64,000 nucleotides of DNA, taken from Clostridiales bacterium (GTDB taxonomy: Bacteria > Bacillota > Clostridia > Lachnospirales > Lachnospiraceae). The notes beneath the pieces are model-generated. The model was not told the origin of the DNA, ran no database searches, and worked only from the letters and a program-made list of their open reading frames with translations. A program made the position numbers and the translations under genes. The stretch is from NCBI GenBank assembly GCA_015655075.1, contig JAATFT010000033.1, positions 18,605 through 82,604 on the forward strand, written 5' to 3'. Below are positions 24,113 through 34,290 of the stretch, one piece after another. Numbering within the stretch: position 1 is the first letter of the stretch; each line of letters starts with the position of its first letter.

Positions 24113-26551
24113 ATGAACACACCATTATCATGGATTAAAGCATATGTACCGGAGCTTGACGTAACGGCGCAGGAATATACCGACGGTATGACGTTAAGCG
24201 GTACGAAAGTAGAAGGCTACGAACAGCTGGATGGGGATTTGGATAAAATTGTGGTGGGTAAAATTTTAAAGATAGAAAAACACCCGGACGCGGATAAATT
24301 GATTGTATGTCAGGTGCAGATTACGGAAGAAGGAGATACGGTGCAGATTGTAACCGGGGCCCCCAATGTGAAGGAAGGGGATATCGTACCGGTGGTACTG
24401 GAAGGAGGCCGTGTTGCGGGCGGTCATGACGGCAGTAAAACTCCGGGGGGAATAAAGATTAAGAAAGGTAAGCTTCGCGGGGTGGAGTCCTGCGGTATGA
24501 TGTGCTCTATTGAAGAAATGGGTTCCAGTAAAGATATGTATCCGGATGCGCCGGATAACGGAATTTATATTTTCAGTGATATTCCTGCATATGACGGTAT
24601 TCGGATTGGTTCCAGTGCAGTGGAAGCACTGGGGCTTAACGATGTGGTTTTTGAATATGAAATTACCTCAAACCGCGTGGACTGCTTTGGGGTATTGGGA
24701 ATAGCAAGAGAAGCGGCCGCAACCTTCGGTAAAAGTTTTCATCCTCCAGTTGTAAAAGTATCGGGAAATCATGAAAATGCCGCCGATTATATTTCCGTTG
24801 AAATACAAGATAAAGATCTCTGCAGCCGTTATGTGGCAAGAATTGTAAAGAATATCAAGCTCGGACCGTCTCCTTTGTGGATGCAGAGAAAATTAGCCGC
24901 CTGCGGAATCCGACCAATCAATAATCTGGTGGATATTACCAATTATGTTATGGAGGAATATTCCCAGCCTATGCATGCTTACGACCTTAACCTGGTGGCG
25001 GGTAAAAAAATCATTGTCCGAAGAGGTAAGGACGGGGAAGAGTTCCAGACTTTGGACGGTCAGGTAAGAAAAATAGATTCTTCCGTCTTAATGATATGCG
25101 ATGGAGAAAAGCCGGTTGGCATTGCAGGTATTATGGGCGGAGAAAATTCCAAAATTACGGATATGGTTAATACTTTATTATTTGAAGCAGCCTGCTTTAA
25201 TGGAACCAATATCCGTTTATCGGGTAAAAAGCTTGGACTTAGGACGGATGCGGCCGCTAAATTTGAAAAGGGTTTGGATCCTAACACTGCTATGGAAGCT
25301 ATAAACCGCGCCTGCCAGCTAATTGAAGAATTAGGGGCGGGAGAAGTGGTGGGAGGAGCCGTAGACATCTATCCTACGGCAAGGACCTCCAGAAGGGTGC
25401 CTTTTAGAGCGGACCGTACCAATAAAATATTGGGAACCAGTATAGACAAAGAAACCATGATCGGTTATTTTAAGAAAATAGATTTGGATTATGACGAAAC
25501 AACCGGTGAAGTCATTGTCCCAAGCTGGAGACAGGATGTGGAAAGCCAGGCGGATCTGGATGAAGAAGTGGCGCGTTTCTATGGCTATGACAATATTCCC
25601 ACTACCCTACCCACCGGGGAAGCGACTACGGGTAAATTGTCCTTTAAATTACGTGTGGAAAATATGGCAAGGAACATTGCGGAACAGTTCGGTTTTAACG
25701 AAGGCATGAATTACTCCTTTGAAAGTCCGAAGGTATTCGATAAGCTATTGATTCCGGCTGGTGACAAGCTGCGTGAAAATGTGGTGATTTCCAATCCGCC
25801 AGGGGAAGATTTCAGTATTATGAGAACCGTTTCCTTAAACGGCATGTTAAATTCTCTTTCTACCAATTTTAACAGAAGGAATAAGAATGTCCGCTTATAT
25901 GAACTTGGAAATATTTATCTGCCTAAAGCACTTCCGCTTACGGAGCTTCCGGAGGAAAGGATGCAGTTTACCCTTGGAATGTATGGGTCAGGTGATTTCT
26001 TTGACTTAAAGGGCGTAGTGGAAGAATTTTTAGAAAAAGTCGGTATGAAGAAACTGGTATCCTATGACCCCAAAGCAGGAAAAACCTATTTCCATCCGGG
26101 CCGCCAGGCCAATATTATTTATGAGAATACCGTAATCGGTTATATGGGAGAGGTACATCCGGATGTGCTGGATAATTATGAAATTGGTGAAAAAGCCTAT
26201 GCCGCCGTGCTGGATATGCCGGAAATCGTTTCCCGTGCAGCCTTTGACGTAAAATATAAGGGAATTGCCAGGTATCCTGCGGTTTCCCGTGATATCAGCA
26301 TGGTTATGCCGAGAAAAATATTAGCAGGGGATGTGGAGGCAGTCCTCCGCAAAAACGGCGGACAGATTCTGGAAAGCTATCATTTATTTGATATTTATGA
26401 AGGAAGTCAGATAAAAGAAGGCTATAAGTCCATGGCATATTCCATCAGTTTCCGTGCCAAGGACAGGACCCTTGAGGACAAGGACGTAACACAAGTCATG
26501 AAAAGAATCCTGGACGGACTGAGTAAATTAGGCGTTGAATTAAGACAGTAG
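24113..26551 (+). CDS. pheT: Phenylalanyl-tRNA synthetase beta subunit
   Basis: Protein of 812 residues. In order: N-terminal MNTPLSWIKAYV, an EMAP-type tRNA-binding domain (about 40-150, IEKHPDADKLIVCQV), the B3/4 editing domain, the B5 domain with TNVMEE-like NYVMEEYSQPMHA, and a C-terminal FDX-ACB anticodon-binding domain (ARYPAVSRDISMVMP). The ATG at 24113 follows AGGAGG by 10 bases; a nearer ATG at 24108 is followed at once by a stop (ATGAAATGA), giving a two-codon minimal ORF overlapping the start. Confidence 0.96.
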   Translation: MNTPLSWIKAYVPELDVTAQEYTDGMTLSGTKVEGYEQLDGDLDKIVVGKILKIEKHPDADKLIVCQVQITEEGDTVQIVTGAPNVKEGDIVPVVLEGGRVAGGHDGSKTPGGIKIKKGKLRGVESCGMMCSIEEMGSSKDMYPDAPDNGIYIFSDIPAYDGIRIGSSAVEALGLNDVVFEYEITSNRVDCFGVLGIAREAAATFGKSFHPPVVKVSGNHENAADYISVEIQDKDLCSRYVARIVKNIKLGPSPLWMQRKLAACGIRPINNLVDITNYVMEEYSQPMHAYDLNLVAGKKIIVRRGKDGEEFQTLDGQVRKIDSSVLMICDGEKPVGIAGIMGGENSKITDMVNTLLFEAACFNGTNIRLSGKKLGLRTDAAAKFEKGLDPNTAMEAINRACQLIEELGAGEVVGGAVDIYPTARTSRRVPFRADRTNKILGTSIDKETMIGYFKKIDLDYDETTGEVIVPSWRQDVESQADLDEEVARFYGYDNIPTTLPTGEATTGKLSFKLRVENMARNIAEQFGFNEGMNYSFESPKVFDKLLIPAGDKLRENVVISNPPGEDFSIMRTVSLNGMLNSLSTNFNRRNKNVRLYELGNIYLPKALPLTELPEERMQFTLGMYGSGDFFDLKGVVEEFLEKVGMKKLVSYDPKAGKTYFHPGRQANIIYENTVIGYMGEVHPDVLDNYEIGEKAYAAVLDMPEIVSRAAFDVKYKGIARYPAVSRDISMVMPRKILAGDVEAVLRKNGGQILESYHLFDIYEGSQIKEGYKSMAYSISFRAKDRTLEDKDVTQVMKRILDGLSKLGVELRQ

Positions 26552-26675
26552 GACTTTGTTTTATCAACATAAGACTCTTTCTTATTTAAATTTTTTCTTA
26601 TATTTTTATAAAAAAATGCCGATAAAATTATTATCGGTAATGAATTCAAAACCCAATTGCAAAGGAGGAGACAAA

Positions 26676-29231
26676 ATGAAGAAATCCCTGTTTCATTGGA
26701 AAGCATTTTTATTGGCATTGCTTTTGTCCGTATCGGTGCTTCCGGCTGACAGTGTCTTGGTTTATGCGGCGGCAAAGCCTGTCATGTCGGTGACGTCCAA
26801 AACGGTAATTGGCGTGGATCAGGAATTTAAACTGTCAATTAAGAATTTAACGAAATCCAGGGTAAAATCTGCTAAGTGGTATTCCACCAATAAAAAGGTG
26901 ATAACGGTATCCGGCGGCTCTGTCATGTCGCAAGGAAAAGGAACCGCTTATATTAAGTGTAAGATTACCTATAAGAACGGAACTGTCATAACCCCGTTCT
27001 GTAAGGTAACCGTTAAAATCCCGGCAACGGCCATCGAAATTACCAATGCTCAGGATGATATATCCAATAACGGCAGGCAGGTCATTGCGGTAGGGGATAC
27101 GTATGATTTTAACAGTGTACTTACCCCTGCCAATGCGGATAATTACATAACTTACACCATTAGCAACACCGATTATGCCACGGTGGATAAAAAGGGTATT
27201 GTTACCGGAAAGAAACCCGGTTTTGTAACCCTAACCGCTAAAGCCAACTTAAAAAAGCCGGCGGACTATCAGAACCTGTTGGATAATGTCGTTGAGTTAA
27301 AGGACAGCATAAATATTGAAATCGTACCAAAAACGGCGGGTGTTGCCAGTGTGGAAGCGACGGACACGACAACTCTGGAGGTGACCTTTGATAAAGCAAT
27401 TAATGAAAGCACCCTGATGAATGGTAATAATAAGCTTTTAAACAATATAACCATAACGGCCAAGGCGGACGGCAACGGCATGACTGCCAGCGGCTTAGGA
27501 ATCTTAACCGGCAGCCTTTCTTCGGACAATAAGACGTTAACCATTACGACTTCCGGTTATTTCAACGGTTTATACGGAGTTAAATTTTCAAGCAATATAC
27601 GGACTGCGGACGGCGAACCCTTGATGGAATATTATGAGACACTGTCTCTGTACGATACCACGCCGCCTTCCTTTAAAGATTACTCGGTGGATGACACCGG
27701 ATTGGTTGCATCCGTTAACTTCAGTGAATCCTTAAATTATTCCGGCATGGTGATAAAAGACGTGGAGCTGGTTACAAATAATACGACGGCAAAAGCTTCC
27801 ACGCTTAGCAGATTAGGTCAGAAATCCAATTATAAAGCTTCGAATAACGGTAAATCCTTAACCATTGATCTATCCCAGATGTCTTCTGTCGACCAGGATA
27901 AGATATTTAAAATCGTATTTTCCGGATTAAGGGACAGAGCGGGCAATTATCCTGACAATAATCAGATTACGGCTTATCTGGCTACGGATACTTCCCCTAA
28001 ACCTCAGTCTAAACTGGTATCCCTGAAACGTACCGATTTTAATACCCTGACGGCAACCTTTACGAGAGCTATCCAGACTCCCGGAAGAGTATTATTAAGC
28101 AATGGCGAGGTAATTACCGGTGTTGTAAAAGAGGATGATTCCAAACAGGTTACTTACACCCTGGATTCCGAATCCGCAAAACTTACCGGTAAACAGGAAG
28201 TAAACATCGGATACTGGGACAGCTATAATGTAAAAGATTCGGATGATTCCGCCGACGATTATAAAGAAGTGGAAGTCAACTTCACCATTGATTCCACGGT
28301 GCCGGAATTAAGCGATTACGAACTTGTTGTGGAGACGGATGACGAGGAACCTGTATACAACCTGATATTAACCTTTGACAAGGAGGTAACCCTCATTGAC
28401 GATGACGGAACCTTAAGCGCCAAACTGGTGACGGACGACGGGGAAGTATACACCAATTATGATATCGGATATACCGCGGATGCGGATGATACCTTGGTAA
28501 CGGTAATTCTGGACAGAGATGATTTTGATGAACCCGGCACCTATACTATCACCATTCCGGAAGAATTTGTCGAGGATGAATACGGCAATACAAACCCTGA
28601 AACAAGCGTTAAGGTTAATAATACGGAGGGTTCATCCACTGCCTTGCCGCAGCCGGTGGAAATTATTCAATCGGAGGAGGAGGCAAGTATTATTTATGTA
28701 ACCTTTGCCAAGCAGGTGGACGAAGATATGGCAGAGGACTTAGATAATTATGATATAGACGGAGCCGATATTATTTCGGCAGAGCTGACTGATAACAGTT
28801 CCGGCGGCGCTACGGTGGAATTGACCTTAGAACCCGGCTGCATAACAGAGAACTCAAGGTATACCATAACAGTTTCAGGAATTACCGGATATCATAATAC
28901 CTATACGGAGATGGAAGAATATGAAACAAAGGTTTATCTCCATGAAAATGAAGGCCCAACCATAGAGAATATTGATTATTCTTATCCTATAACCATAACG
29001 ATAACCTTCGATGAAACCCTGGCAGGAACGGCGAGCTTTAAAGTTCTTCAGGACGGTGCGGATTTGGCGGATTACTCTGAAATAAGCGGAAAAAAGGTAA
29101 TTATTACCCTGGAGGATAAACCTGTCATGGATGAATCCGTCACGATTGTTCCCACAAGCTATAATCACATAACGGATAAATATGGAAATGCTGCCGAAAT
29201 TGATTCGGACTCCATAGTACCAACAAAATAA
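26676..29231 (+). CDS. Secreted Ig-like (Big_2/SbsA-type) surface protein, paralogue 1
   Basis: Protein of 851 residues with a Sec signal peptide (KAFLLALLLSVSVLPADSVLVYAAA). Two bacterial Ig-like Big_2-type modules follow: one around SVTSKTVIGVDQEFKLSIKN and a second around FNSVLTPANADNYITYTIS and GIVTGKKPGFVTLTAKA. The rest is a series of beta-sandwich modules typical of SbsA-like Ig repeats, each with a FDKAI/FSESL/FTRAI/FDKEV-type motif, and is very acidic towards the C-terminus. No LPXTG, S-layer homology or membrane anchor is visible, so the way it is attached is unclear. AAAGGAGGAG precedes the chosen ATG. A paralogue follows directly. Confidence 0.82.
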   Translation: MKKSLFHWKAFLLALLLSVSVLPADSVLVYAAAKPVMSVTSKTVIGVDQEFKLSIKNLTKSRVKSAKWYSTNKKVITVSGGSVMSQGKGTAYIKCKITYKNGTVITPFCKVTVKIPATAIEITNAQDDISNNGRQVIAVGDTYDFNSVLTPANADNYITYTISNTDYATVDKKGIVTGKKPGFVTLTAKANLKKPADYQNLLDNVVELKDSINIEIVPKTAGVASVEATDTTTLEVTFDKAINESTLMNGNNKLLNNITITAKADGNGMTASGLGILTGSLSSDNKTLTITTSGYFNGLYGVKFSSNIRTADGEPLMEYYETLSLYDTTPPSFKDYSVDDTGLVASVNFSESLNYSGMVIKDVELVTNNTTAKASTLSRLGQKSNYKASNNGKSLTIDLSQMSSVDQDKIFKIVFSGLRDRAGNYPDNNQITAYLATDTSPKPQSKLVSLKRTDFNTLTATFTRAIQTPGRVLLSNGEVITGVVKEDDSKQVTYTLDSESAKLTGKQEVNIGYWDSYNVKDSDDSADDYKEVEVNFTIDSTVPELSDYELVVETDDEEPVYNLILTFDKEVTLIDDDGTLSAKLVTDDGEVYTNYDIGYTADADDTLVTVILDRDDFDEPGTYTITIPEEFVEDEYGNTNPETSVKVNNTEGSSTALPQPVEIIQSEEEASIIYVTFAKQVDEDMAEDLDNYDIDGADIISAELTDNSSGGATVELTLEPGCITENSRYTITVSGITGYHNTYTEMEEYETKVYLHENEGPTIENIDYSYPITITITFDETLAGTASFKVLQDGADLADYSEISGKKVIITLEDKPVMDESVTIVPTSYNHITDKYGNAAEIDSDSIVPTK

Positions 29232-29266
29232 ATATCCCTGATTCAATCTAAGCGCACTCTCGGAAT

Positions 29267-29325
29267 AAAAAGGGGGCTTTTGCAAAGCAGCTGAGTAAGC
29301 CGCAAAACAAAAGCTCCCCTTTTTT
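29267..29325 (+). terminator. Terminator after surface paralogue 1
   Basis: AAAAGGGGG-CTTTTG pairs with CAAAAG-CTCCCCTTTT and ends in a T-run. 29331-29500 holds no gene I recognise. Confidence 0.75.
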
Positions 29326-29500
29326 AATAAAGATACCCGCAAAGAGCATATCCGTTTCATGTGCTGCCGGATGCCTGATACGAAAAGAGGCAGTACTACC
29401 GCAATTGAATACAAACAAAAAAGGTAAATATAAATTATTACAAATAATAAAAGTGAAATTTAATAAAATTATAACATTTAATGAAAATTTAGACAATATT

Positions 29501-29530
29501 TTGACAAATGTAGGAATTATAATGTAAAAT
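29501..29530 (+). promoter_or_regulatory. Promoter for surface paralogue 2
   Basis: TTGACA (29501-29506), 18 bases, TAAAAT (29525-29530). The roughly 115-base leader to the ATG has no structure I recognise. Confidence 0.5.
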
Positions 29531-29648
29531 AGTAATGAAATATTGTCTGATTGTACAAGCTGCGGGTAAGCACCGGTTTGGGAAGAAAGGGCGATAGGCG
29601 ATAAAGGTTTATTTTGAAAAAGGATTTATATAATAGGAGGAACGAAGA

Positions 29649-32186
29649 ATGAAAAGACGGATGCAAAAATGGATGGGAATTTTACTTGCCGTCCTACTGA
29701 TTACATCAATATTCCCTGCAAATGGAGTAATATCACTTGCCGCAACGAAACCAAGTTTATCCATGACTTCCAAGACACTCACCGGGGTGGGGGCGGCATT
29801 TACCTTATCGGTCAAGAATCTGGACAGAACAAAGGTAAAATCAACGGTATGGTATACAAAGAATAAGAGTGTTGCTACCGTAGATTCTTCCACCGGTTAT
29901 GTAACTTCTACAGGAAAGGGAAGCACTTATATTAAATGCAGAATTACATATAAAGACGGGACCATACGGTATCCCGCCTGCAAAGTAACGGTTAAAATTC
30001 CGGCAACGGCAATCCGCATTACCAATACTCCGGAAGAAGGCATGAATAATTTCGCAATCACGGTGGGGGACACCATGGATTTTAACAGTGTGCTTACACC
30101 AAGTAATGCCAGTGATTTAATAACCTATTCCACCGATAATACCAATTATGCAACAGTTGATAAAAGGGGGATTGTTACAGCTTTAAAGGCCGGTATTGTC
30201 CGTCTGACGGCTACGGCTTCCATGACAAAAGCCAAGGCTTCCTCCAGTCTGGTAAAAGATACGGTTAATATTCAGATCGTTGAAAAATCAGTCGGCGTTA
30301 AAAGCGCGGAATTGACGGATTCCACCGCCTTAACCATAACCTTTGACGGTGCAGTCAGCGAATCGACGGTAATTGATGAGGACGGTGAACTTCTTGACAG
30401 CGTATCCATTAAGGCCATGACAGACGGGGAGGGCGATACGGCGGATAAGCTGGGAAATTTAACCGCCAAGTTATCTTCGGATGGGAAAACCTTGACGATT
30501 ACGTCCGAGAATGCTTTTAACGGACTTTATGGACTGCATCTTACAGACAGTATCCAAACTACGGACGGAACGGCTTTAACGGAATATTATAAAAACTTGG
30601 AATTATACGATACCAAACCACCTTATTTTAAAGATTATGAAGTGGATGATACCGGATTAATTGTTACCCTGGAATTCAGTGAAGCCATGAATTTCAGTAA
30701 TATGTCAATTTCCAAGGTAAGCCTGGTAAAGTCCAAGCTGACTGCGGAATCTTCCACCCTAAGTTTATTAAAGACCAAGTCAAATTATGTGAAATCCGAT
30801 GACGGCAAATCTTTGACCATTGATTTAACCGATATGGATTCGGACGACCAGAATAAGACTTTTGCCGTAGTATTCTCCGGATTAAAGGATAAAGCCGGCA
30901 ATTACCCGAGCAATTCCATTTTAACCGCCTATGTGGCAACGGATACGACGGAAAAAGCCCAGGCTAAATTAAAAACCCTGACACGTACCGGTTATTATAC
31001 GCTGACTGCCACCTTTTCAAGGGCAATCAAGACTCCGGGTGAGGTTTTGCTTAGTAATGGCAAAACAATTGATGGGAAAGTGGATAAAAATGACAGTAAG
31101 GTAGTCAATTTTACTCTGGATTCTTCTTCGGCTAAACTTACCGGTTCACAGAAAGTTTCCATTGGCTATTGGGACAGTTATAATGTAAAGGATTCGGATG
31201 ATACCGCAGATGATTACACAAAAAAAACAGTTAATTTTACTGTTGATAAGGATGAACCGGAGTTAAAAACTTATAAACTTACTAAGAAAGACAAGGATGA
31301 CAATGTCGCCTATGTTTTAACCTTAACTTATGATAAAAATGTTATTTTAGCCAGTGATTCGGGAAAATTCACTTCCAAACTTGTTACCCTGAATAAAGAT
31401 ATCTACTCCCAGAAAAAACTCGAATATACGGCTTCCGTAAAGGATAAGGTTGTAACGGTTAACCTGGATAAAGAACAGTTTGATGAAAACGGAACTTACA
31501 CCATAACCATTCCGGAAGGATTTGTAAAGGATAATTTTAATAATGAAAGTAAAAAAAGAGAAATTTCCGTGAATCGAACCGGGACGGCGGGAACAGAGCT
31601 GCCGGCGCCGGAAAGCGTGAAACAATCTTCGGATGATCCGGGCATCGTTCTGGTTACCTTTGAGAATAAGATCGATGAAACCACGGCAGAAAATAAGGGC
31701 AACTATACTATTTCAGGAGTGAATATATCAAAGGCGGAATTGGTTGAAAATAATTCCGGCGGAGCCATCGTCCATCTGACACTGAAAGAAGGAGCCGTTA
31801 CGGTAACGGCTACTTATGCCGTAACCATAAAGGGTATTAAAGGATACGGTGATTCCTATACGGAAATGGATAAATATGAGACCACCTTATTATTATATGA
31901 AAATGAAGGACCATCCATAACCAAAGTAACCTATAGTTACCCAAGCAAGGTAAAGATAACCTTTGACGAAGCGATTGAAGGAACTGCAAGCTTTAATGTT
32001 ATTCAGGACGGGGAAGATCTGGCGGAGGACTTTGCAATCAGCGGAAGTACCGTTACCATTACTTTAAGCGAAGTACCGGAAATGGGTGTAAAGATGAAGA
32101 TTACTCCCACAAGCTCAAATGCCATAACAGATTCTTCCGGCAATAAAGCGACCATATCCACAAAATATGTAACGCCGGACAATTAA
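29649..32186 (+). CDS. Secreted Ig-like (Big_2/SbsA-type) surface protein, paralogue 2
   Basis: Protein of 845 residues, colinear with the protein at 26676-29231: same signal peptide layout, the same two Big_2-like modules (FNSVLTPSNASDLITYS, GIVTALKAGIVRLTATA) and shared stretches such as SIGYWDSYNVKDSDD. It is more basic (Lys-rich) than paralogue 1 in the C-terminal half, where paralogue 1 is Asp/Glu-rich. No cell-wall anchor motif. The gene has its own promoter and terminators on both sides, so the pair can be expressed independently. Probable surface or adhesion role; not demonstrated. Confidence 0.82.
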   Translation: MKRRMQKWMGILLAVLLITSIFPANGVISLAATKPSLSMTSKTLTGVGAAFTLSVKNLDRTKVKSTVWYTKNKSVATVDSSTGYVTSTGKGSTYIKCRITYKDGTIRYPACKVTVKIPATAIRITNTPEEGMNNFAITVGDTMDFNSVLTPSNASDLITYSTDNTNYATVDKRGIVTALKAGIVRLTATASMTKAKASSSLVKDTVNIQIVEKSVGVKSAELTDSTALTITFDGAVSESTVIDEDGELLDSVSIKAMTDGEGDTADKLGNLTAKLSSDGKTLTITSENAFNGLYGLHLTDSIQTTDGTALTEYYKNLELYDTKPPYFKDYEVDDTGLIVTLEFSEAMNFSNMSISKVSLVKSKLTAESSTLSLLKTKSNYVKSDDGKSLTIDLTDMDSDDQNKTFAVVFSGLKDKAGNYPSNSILTAYVATDTTEKAQAKLKTLTRTGYYTLTATFSRAIKTPGEVLLSNGKTIDGKVDKNDSKVVNFTLDSSSAKLTGSQKVSIGYWDSYNVKDSDDTADDYTKKTVNFTVDKDEPELKTYKLTKKDKDDNVAYVLTLTYDKNVILASDSGKFTSKLVTLNKDIYSQKKLEYTASVKDKVVTVNLDKEQFDENGTYTITIPEGFVKDNFNNESKKREISVNRTGTAGTELPAPESVKQSSDDPGIVLVTFENKIDETTAENKGNYTISGVNISKAELVENNSGGAIVHLTLKEGAVTVTATYAVTIKGIKGYGDSYTEMDKYETTLLLYENEGPSITKVTYSYPSKVKITFDEAIEGTASFNVIQDGEDLAEDFAISGSTVTITLSEVPEMGVKMKITPTSSNAITDSSGNKATISTKYVTPDN

Positions 32187-32205
32187 TTAAAAATTTTCAA
32201 AGTCA

Positions 32206-32238
32206 AAGAGCTGTCAGCTGCGGGCTGGCGGCTCTTTT
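32206..32238 (+). terminator. Terminator after surface paralogue 2
   Basis: AAGAGCTGTCAGC pairs imperfectly with GCTGGCGGCTCTT, followed by TT. Confidence 0.6.
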
Positions 32239-32290
32239 GTGCGACGGGCAGTCGCACAAGAAAAGCAATGCCAAAGCAAAACCGCTCTTC

Positions 32291-32383
32291 CTGCCCTGTT
32301 AATTCTATGAAACCAACCGGGATTTGATGAAAAAGGCAGGCTGCTATTTTACAACTGCCCTGTTAATACTATGAAACCAACCG
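32291..32383. repeat. Pair of 29-bp direct repeats with 64-bp period
   Basis: CTGCCCTGTTAATTCTATGA... (32291-32319) recurs at 32355-32383 with one mismatch, separated by a 35-base spacer. Only two copies exist. The second touches the stop codon of the minus-strand leucine-rich-repeat gene. Confidence 0.7.
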
Positions 32384-32384
32384 T

Positions 32385-33144
32385 TTATTTTACGGTGACG
32401 GTACACTTATATTTTTTACCGTATAAGAAAGCTGTTATCGTTGCCGTCCCCTTACATTTAGCAGTAATCTTTCCTGTGCTGCTTACCGCTGCAATCTTTT
32501 TATTACTTGACTTCCAGGAGCTTCTTCCCAGACTGTTCAGCTTTAATTGCAGGGTATCTCCGGGAGAAAGAGTTGCTTTTGTCCTGGTTAAAGCCAGCTT
32601 TTTATAATTAAATTTATTGTCTGCGGCATAGGCGGATACATAGGAGTTTTTCACTCCATAAAAGGTAAGTTTTTTACTGCATCCTTCAAAGGCCTGGTCG
32701 GTTAGTGCTTTACATTTTAGAAAGGCACCGCTCGCAATGGTGGTAACCGAATCCGTCATGGTAACCTTTTTCAGATTGGAGCAGGATGTAAACGCCTCTG
32801 CTCCAATCGTGATAACGGATTTAGGGATTGTTACAGACAGGATATCTTTATTTTAAGTTCTCACAACCAAAGAAAGCATCCCTATCGATTGAAGTAACCG
32901 TACCTGGAATAGTAACCTTAATCAGTTCCTTATTCCCCTGAAATACACCATTTGCAATCCTGCTTACCGTATCGGGTATTGTGATTTCTGCGGAACTTCC
33001 GTTATATGATACAAGCACACCCTTCCTGATTTCAAAATCACTGTCACTTGCTCCCGTTTTTTGGGAATATATTTGAGAATATAATAATATGGGCAGTATG
33101 ATCAGAATAATACAAAATATTATTATTAATTTTCTTTTTTTCAT
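32385..33144 (-). pseudogene. BspA-like leucine-rich-repeat protein with Big_2 tail, frameshifted
   Basis: Two minus-strand ORFs form one gene. The N-terminal part (33144 to 32848) has a membrane anchor (LIIIFCIILIILPILLY) and LRR_5 repeats (ITIPDTVSRIANGVFQG, VTIPGTVTSIDRDAFFGC) and stops at ENLK. The C-terminal part continues in the next frame from SVTIPKSVITIGAEAF through to a Big_2-like module (SSNKKIAAVSSTGKITAK). Adding one A to the run in TTAAAATAAAG near 32850 would join them, giving about 253 residues. It is either a recent pseudogene, a sequencing error, or a slippage site. AAGGAG precedes the start. Confidence 0.75.
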
Positions 33145-33214
33145 AAAATCTCCTTTTCACGGTTTTAAATGCTTTCTCTTCACGCAATCCTATTTTTCAT
33201 GGTTATAACTCTTA

Positions 33215-33289
33215 GATATCTTATAATTCGCAGGGACTCCCCGCAGTACAGAAAAACAAACGGGAGTCCCCTTGCGAATTATCGGATAT
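33215..33289. repeat. Long imperfect palindrome
   Basis: AATTCGCA-GGGACTCCC pairs with GGGAGTCCC-CTTGCGAATT, with further GATAT pairing at the ends, about 75 bp in all. The remainder of the interval to 33745 contains no gene I can support. Confidence 0.6.
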
Positions 33290-33745
33290 TTTACCGGGTG
33301 CTGCTGATTTCCTCATCATAAACAGCATCTTTATCTGTTATGTAAAAGCCTGATACGGAGCAGCATAATAGTTAATTCCGGTTCTTCTAAATATTGTCGG
33401 TTTTTGTTATATTTTTATAACAACAGATTTCCATAATTATGCAATGTTTTTTATCTGTTCTACATTAATAACCGCCGGCTTAATTCACCAGTCTGCTTAT
33501 ACCGGTTTTCCAAATGGATATCATTTTAACAGAGTATTTACGAATACGGCTGGCATCACACGGGGAAGTACCGGGATACTTTGCAATCGTAAGGGTCAAA
33601 TAGCAAATACCCGGACTCTTTTTTATAAACCAGAAGCTTACGTTTATCCGGTACCGGCATAATTTTTCCGCCGCCGCGCTTTTGGGCTTTTTCTCGTTTA
33701 TTACCCCTTTACGTAATGTAAGATTTGTTTTATAATGAGTGAGAT

Positions 33746-34243
33746 ATGAAAGCACACTGGAGGAAAAAGTCATTGAAATCAATTAGCAGAACAGTCGTTA
33801 TGTCGGTATGCCGCGTGCTGTTTGTACTGTATATCATATTATTAGCTTATTTTTTGTTTTTTAGCGAACGTTATGGACGAACGATAACTTCGGATGAATA
33901 TAAATTTAATTTAAAATTGTTTAAAGAAGTAAGGCGTTTTATTTTATACCGGAAAGAGCTTGGATTAGAAAGCTTTATTGTTAATATATTTGGAAATGTT
34001 CTGGCATTTGTGCCGTTTGGCTTTGTTTTGCCTATCATAAGTATAAGTAACAGAAAATTACTGAATATAACCTTATTAAGTCTTGAATTCAGCCTGACCA
34101 TAGAGCTTATCCAATTAATTTTTAAGGTCGGAATTTTTGACGTGGATGATATTTTTATGAACACAATCGGTGGGATACTGGGAGGTATCTGCTTTATTAT
34201 ATGCCATAAATTAGTTAAATCAATTAAAAAGCTGGGGAGATAA
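33746..34243 (+). CDS. VanZ-family membrane protein
   Basis: Protein of 165 residues with four to five hydrophobic segments. The VanZ motifs NIFGNVLAFVPFGFVLP, SLTIELIQLIF and FDVDDIFMNTIGGILG are all visible. VanZ-family proteins are linked to teicoplanin or lipoglycopeptide resistance and, more broadly, to the cell envelope; a resistance role should not be assumed for a lone chromosomal copy. The ribosome site before the chosen ATG is weak. A small membrane-protein gene follows after 47 bases. Confidence 0.88.
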   Translation: MKAHWRKKSLKSISRTVVMSVCRVLFVLYIILLAYFLFFSERYGRTITSDEYKFNLKLFKEVRRFILYRKELGLESFIVNIFGNVLAFVPFGFVLPIISISNRKLLNITLLSLEFSLTIELIQLIFKVGIFDVDDIFMNTIGGILGGICFIICHKLVKSIKKLGR

Positions 34244-34290
34244 ATTGCTTGCAAATTGTTTACAGGAAAGGTGAGGTAGGGAGGAGGACT

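Noticed and set aside
32291..32383. Possible two-repeat CRISPR array
   Set aside because: Only two repeats, no leader, no cas genes in the window, and the repeat runs up to a coding sequence.
33746..34243. VanZ as evidence of glycopeptide resistance
   Set aside because: No vanRSHAX genes nearby; lone VanZ-family proteins are common chromosomal genes.
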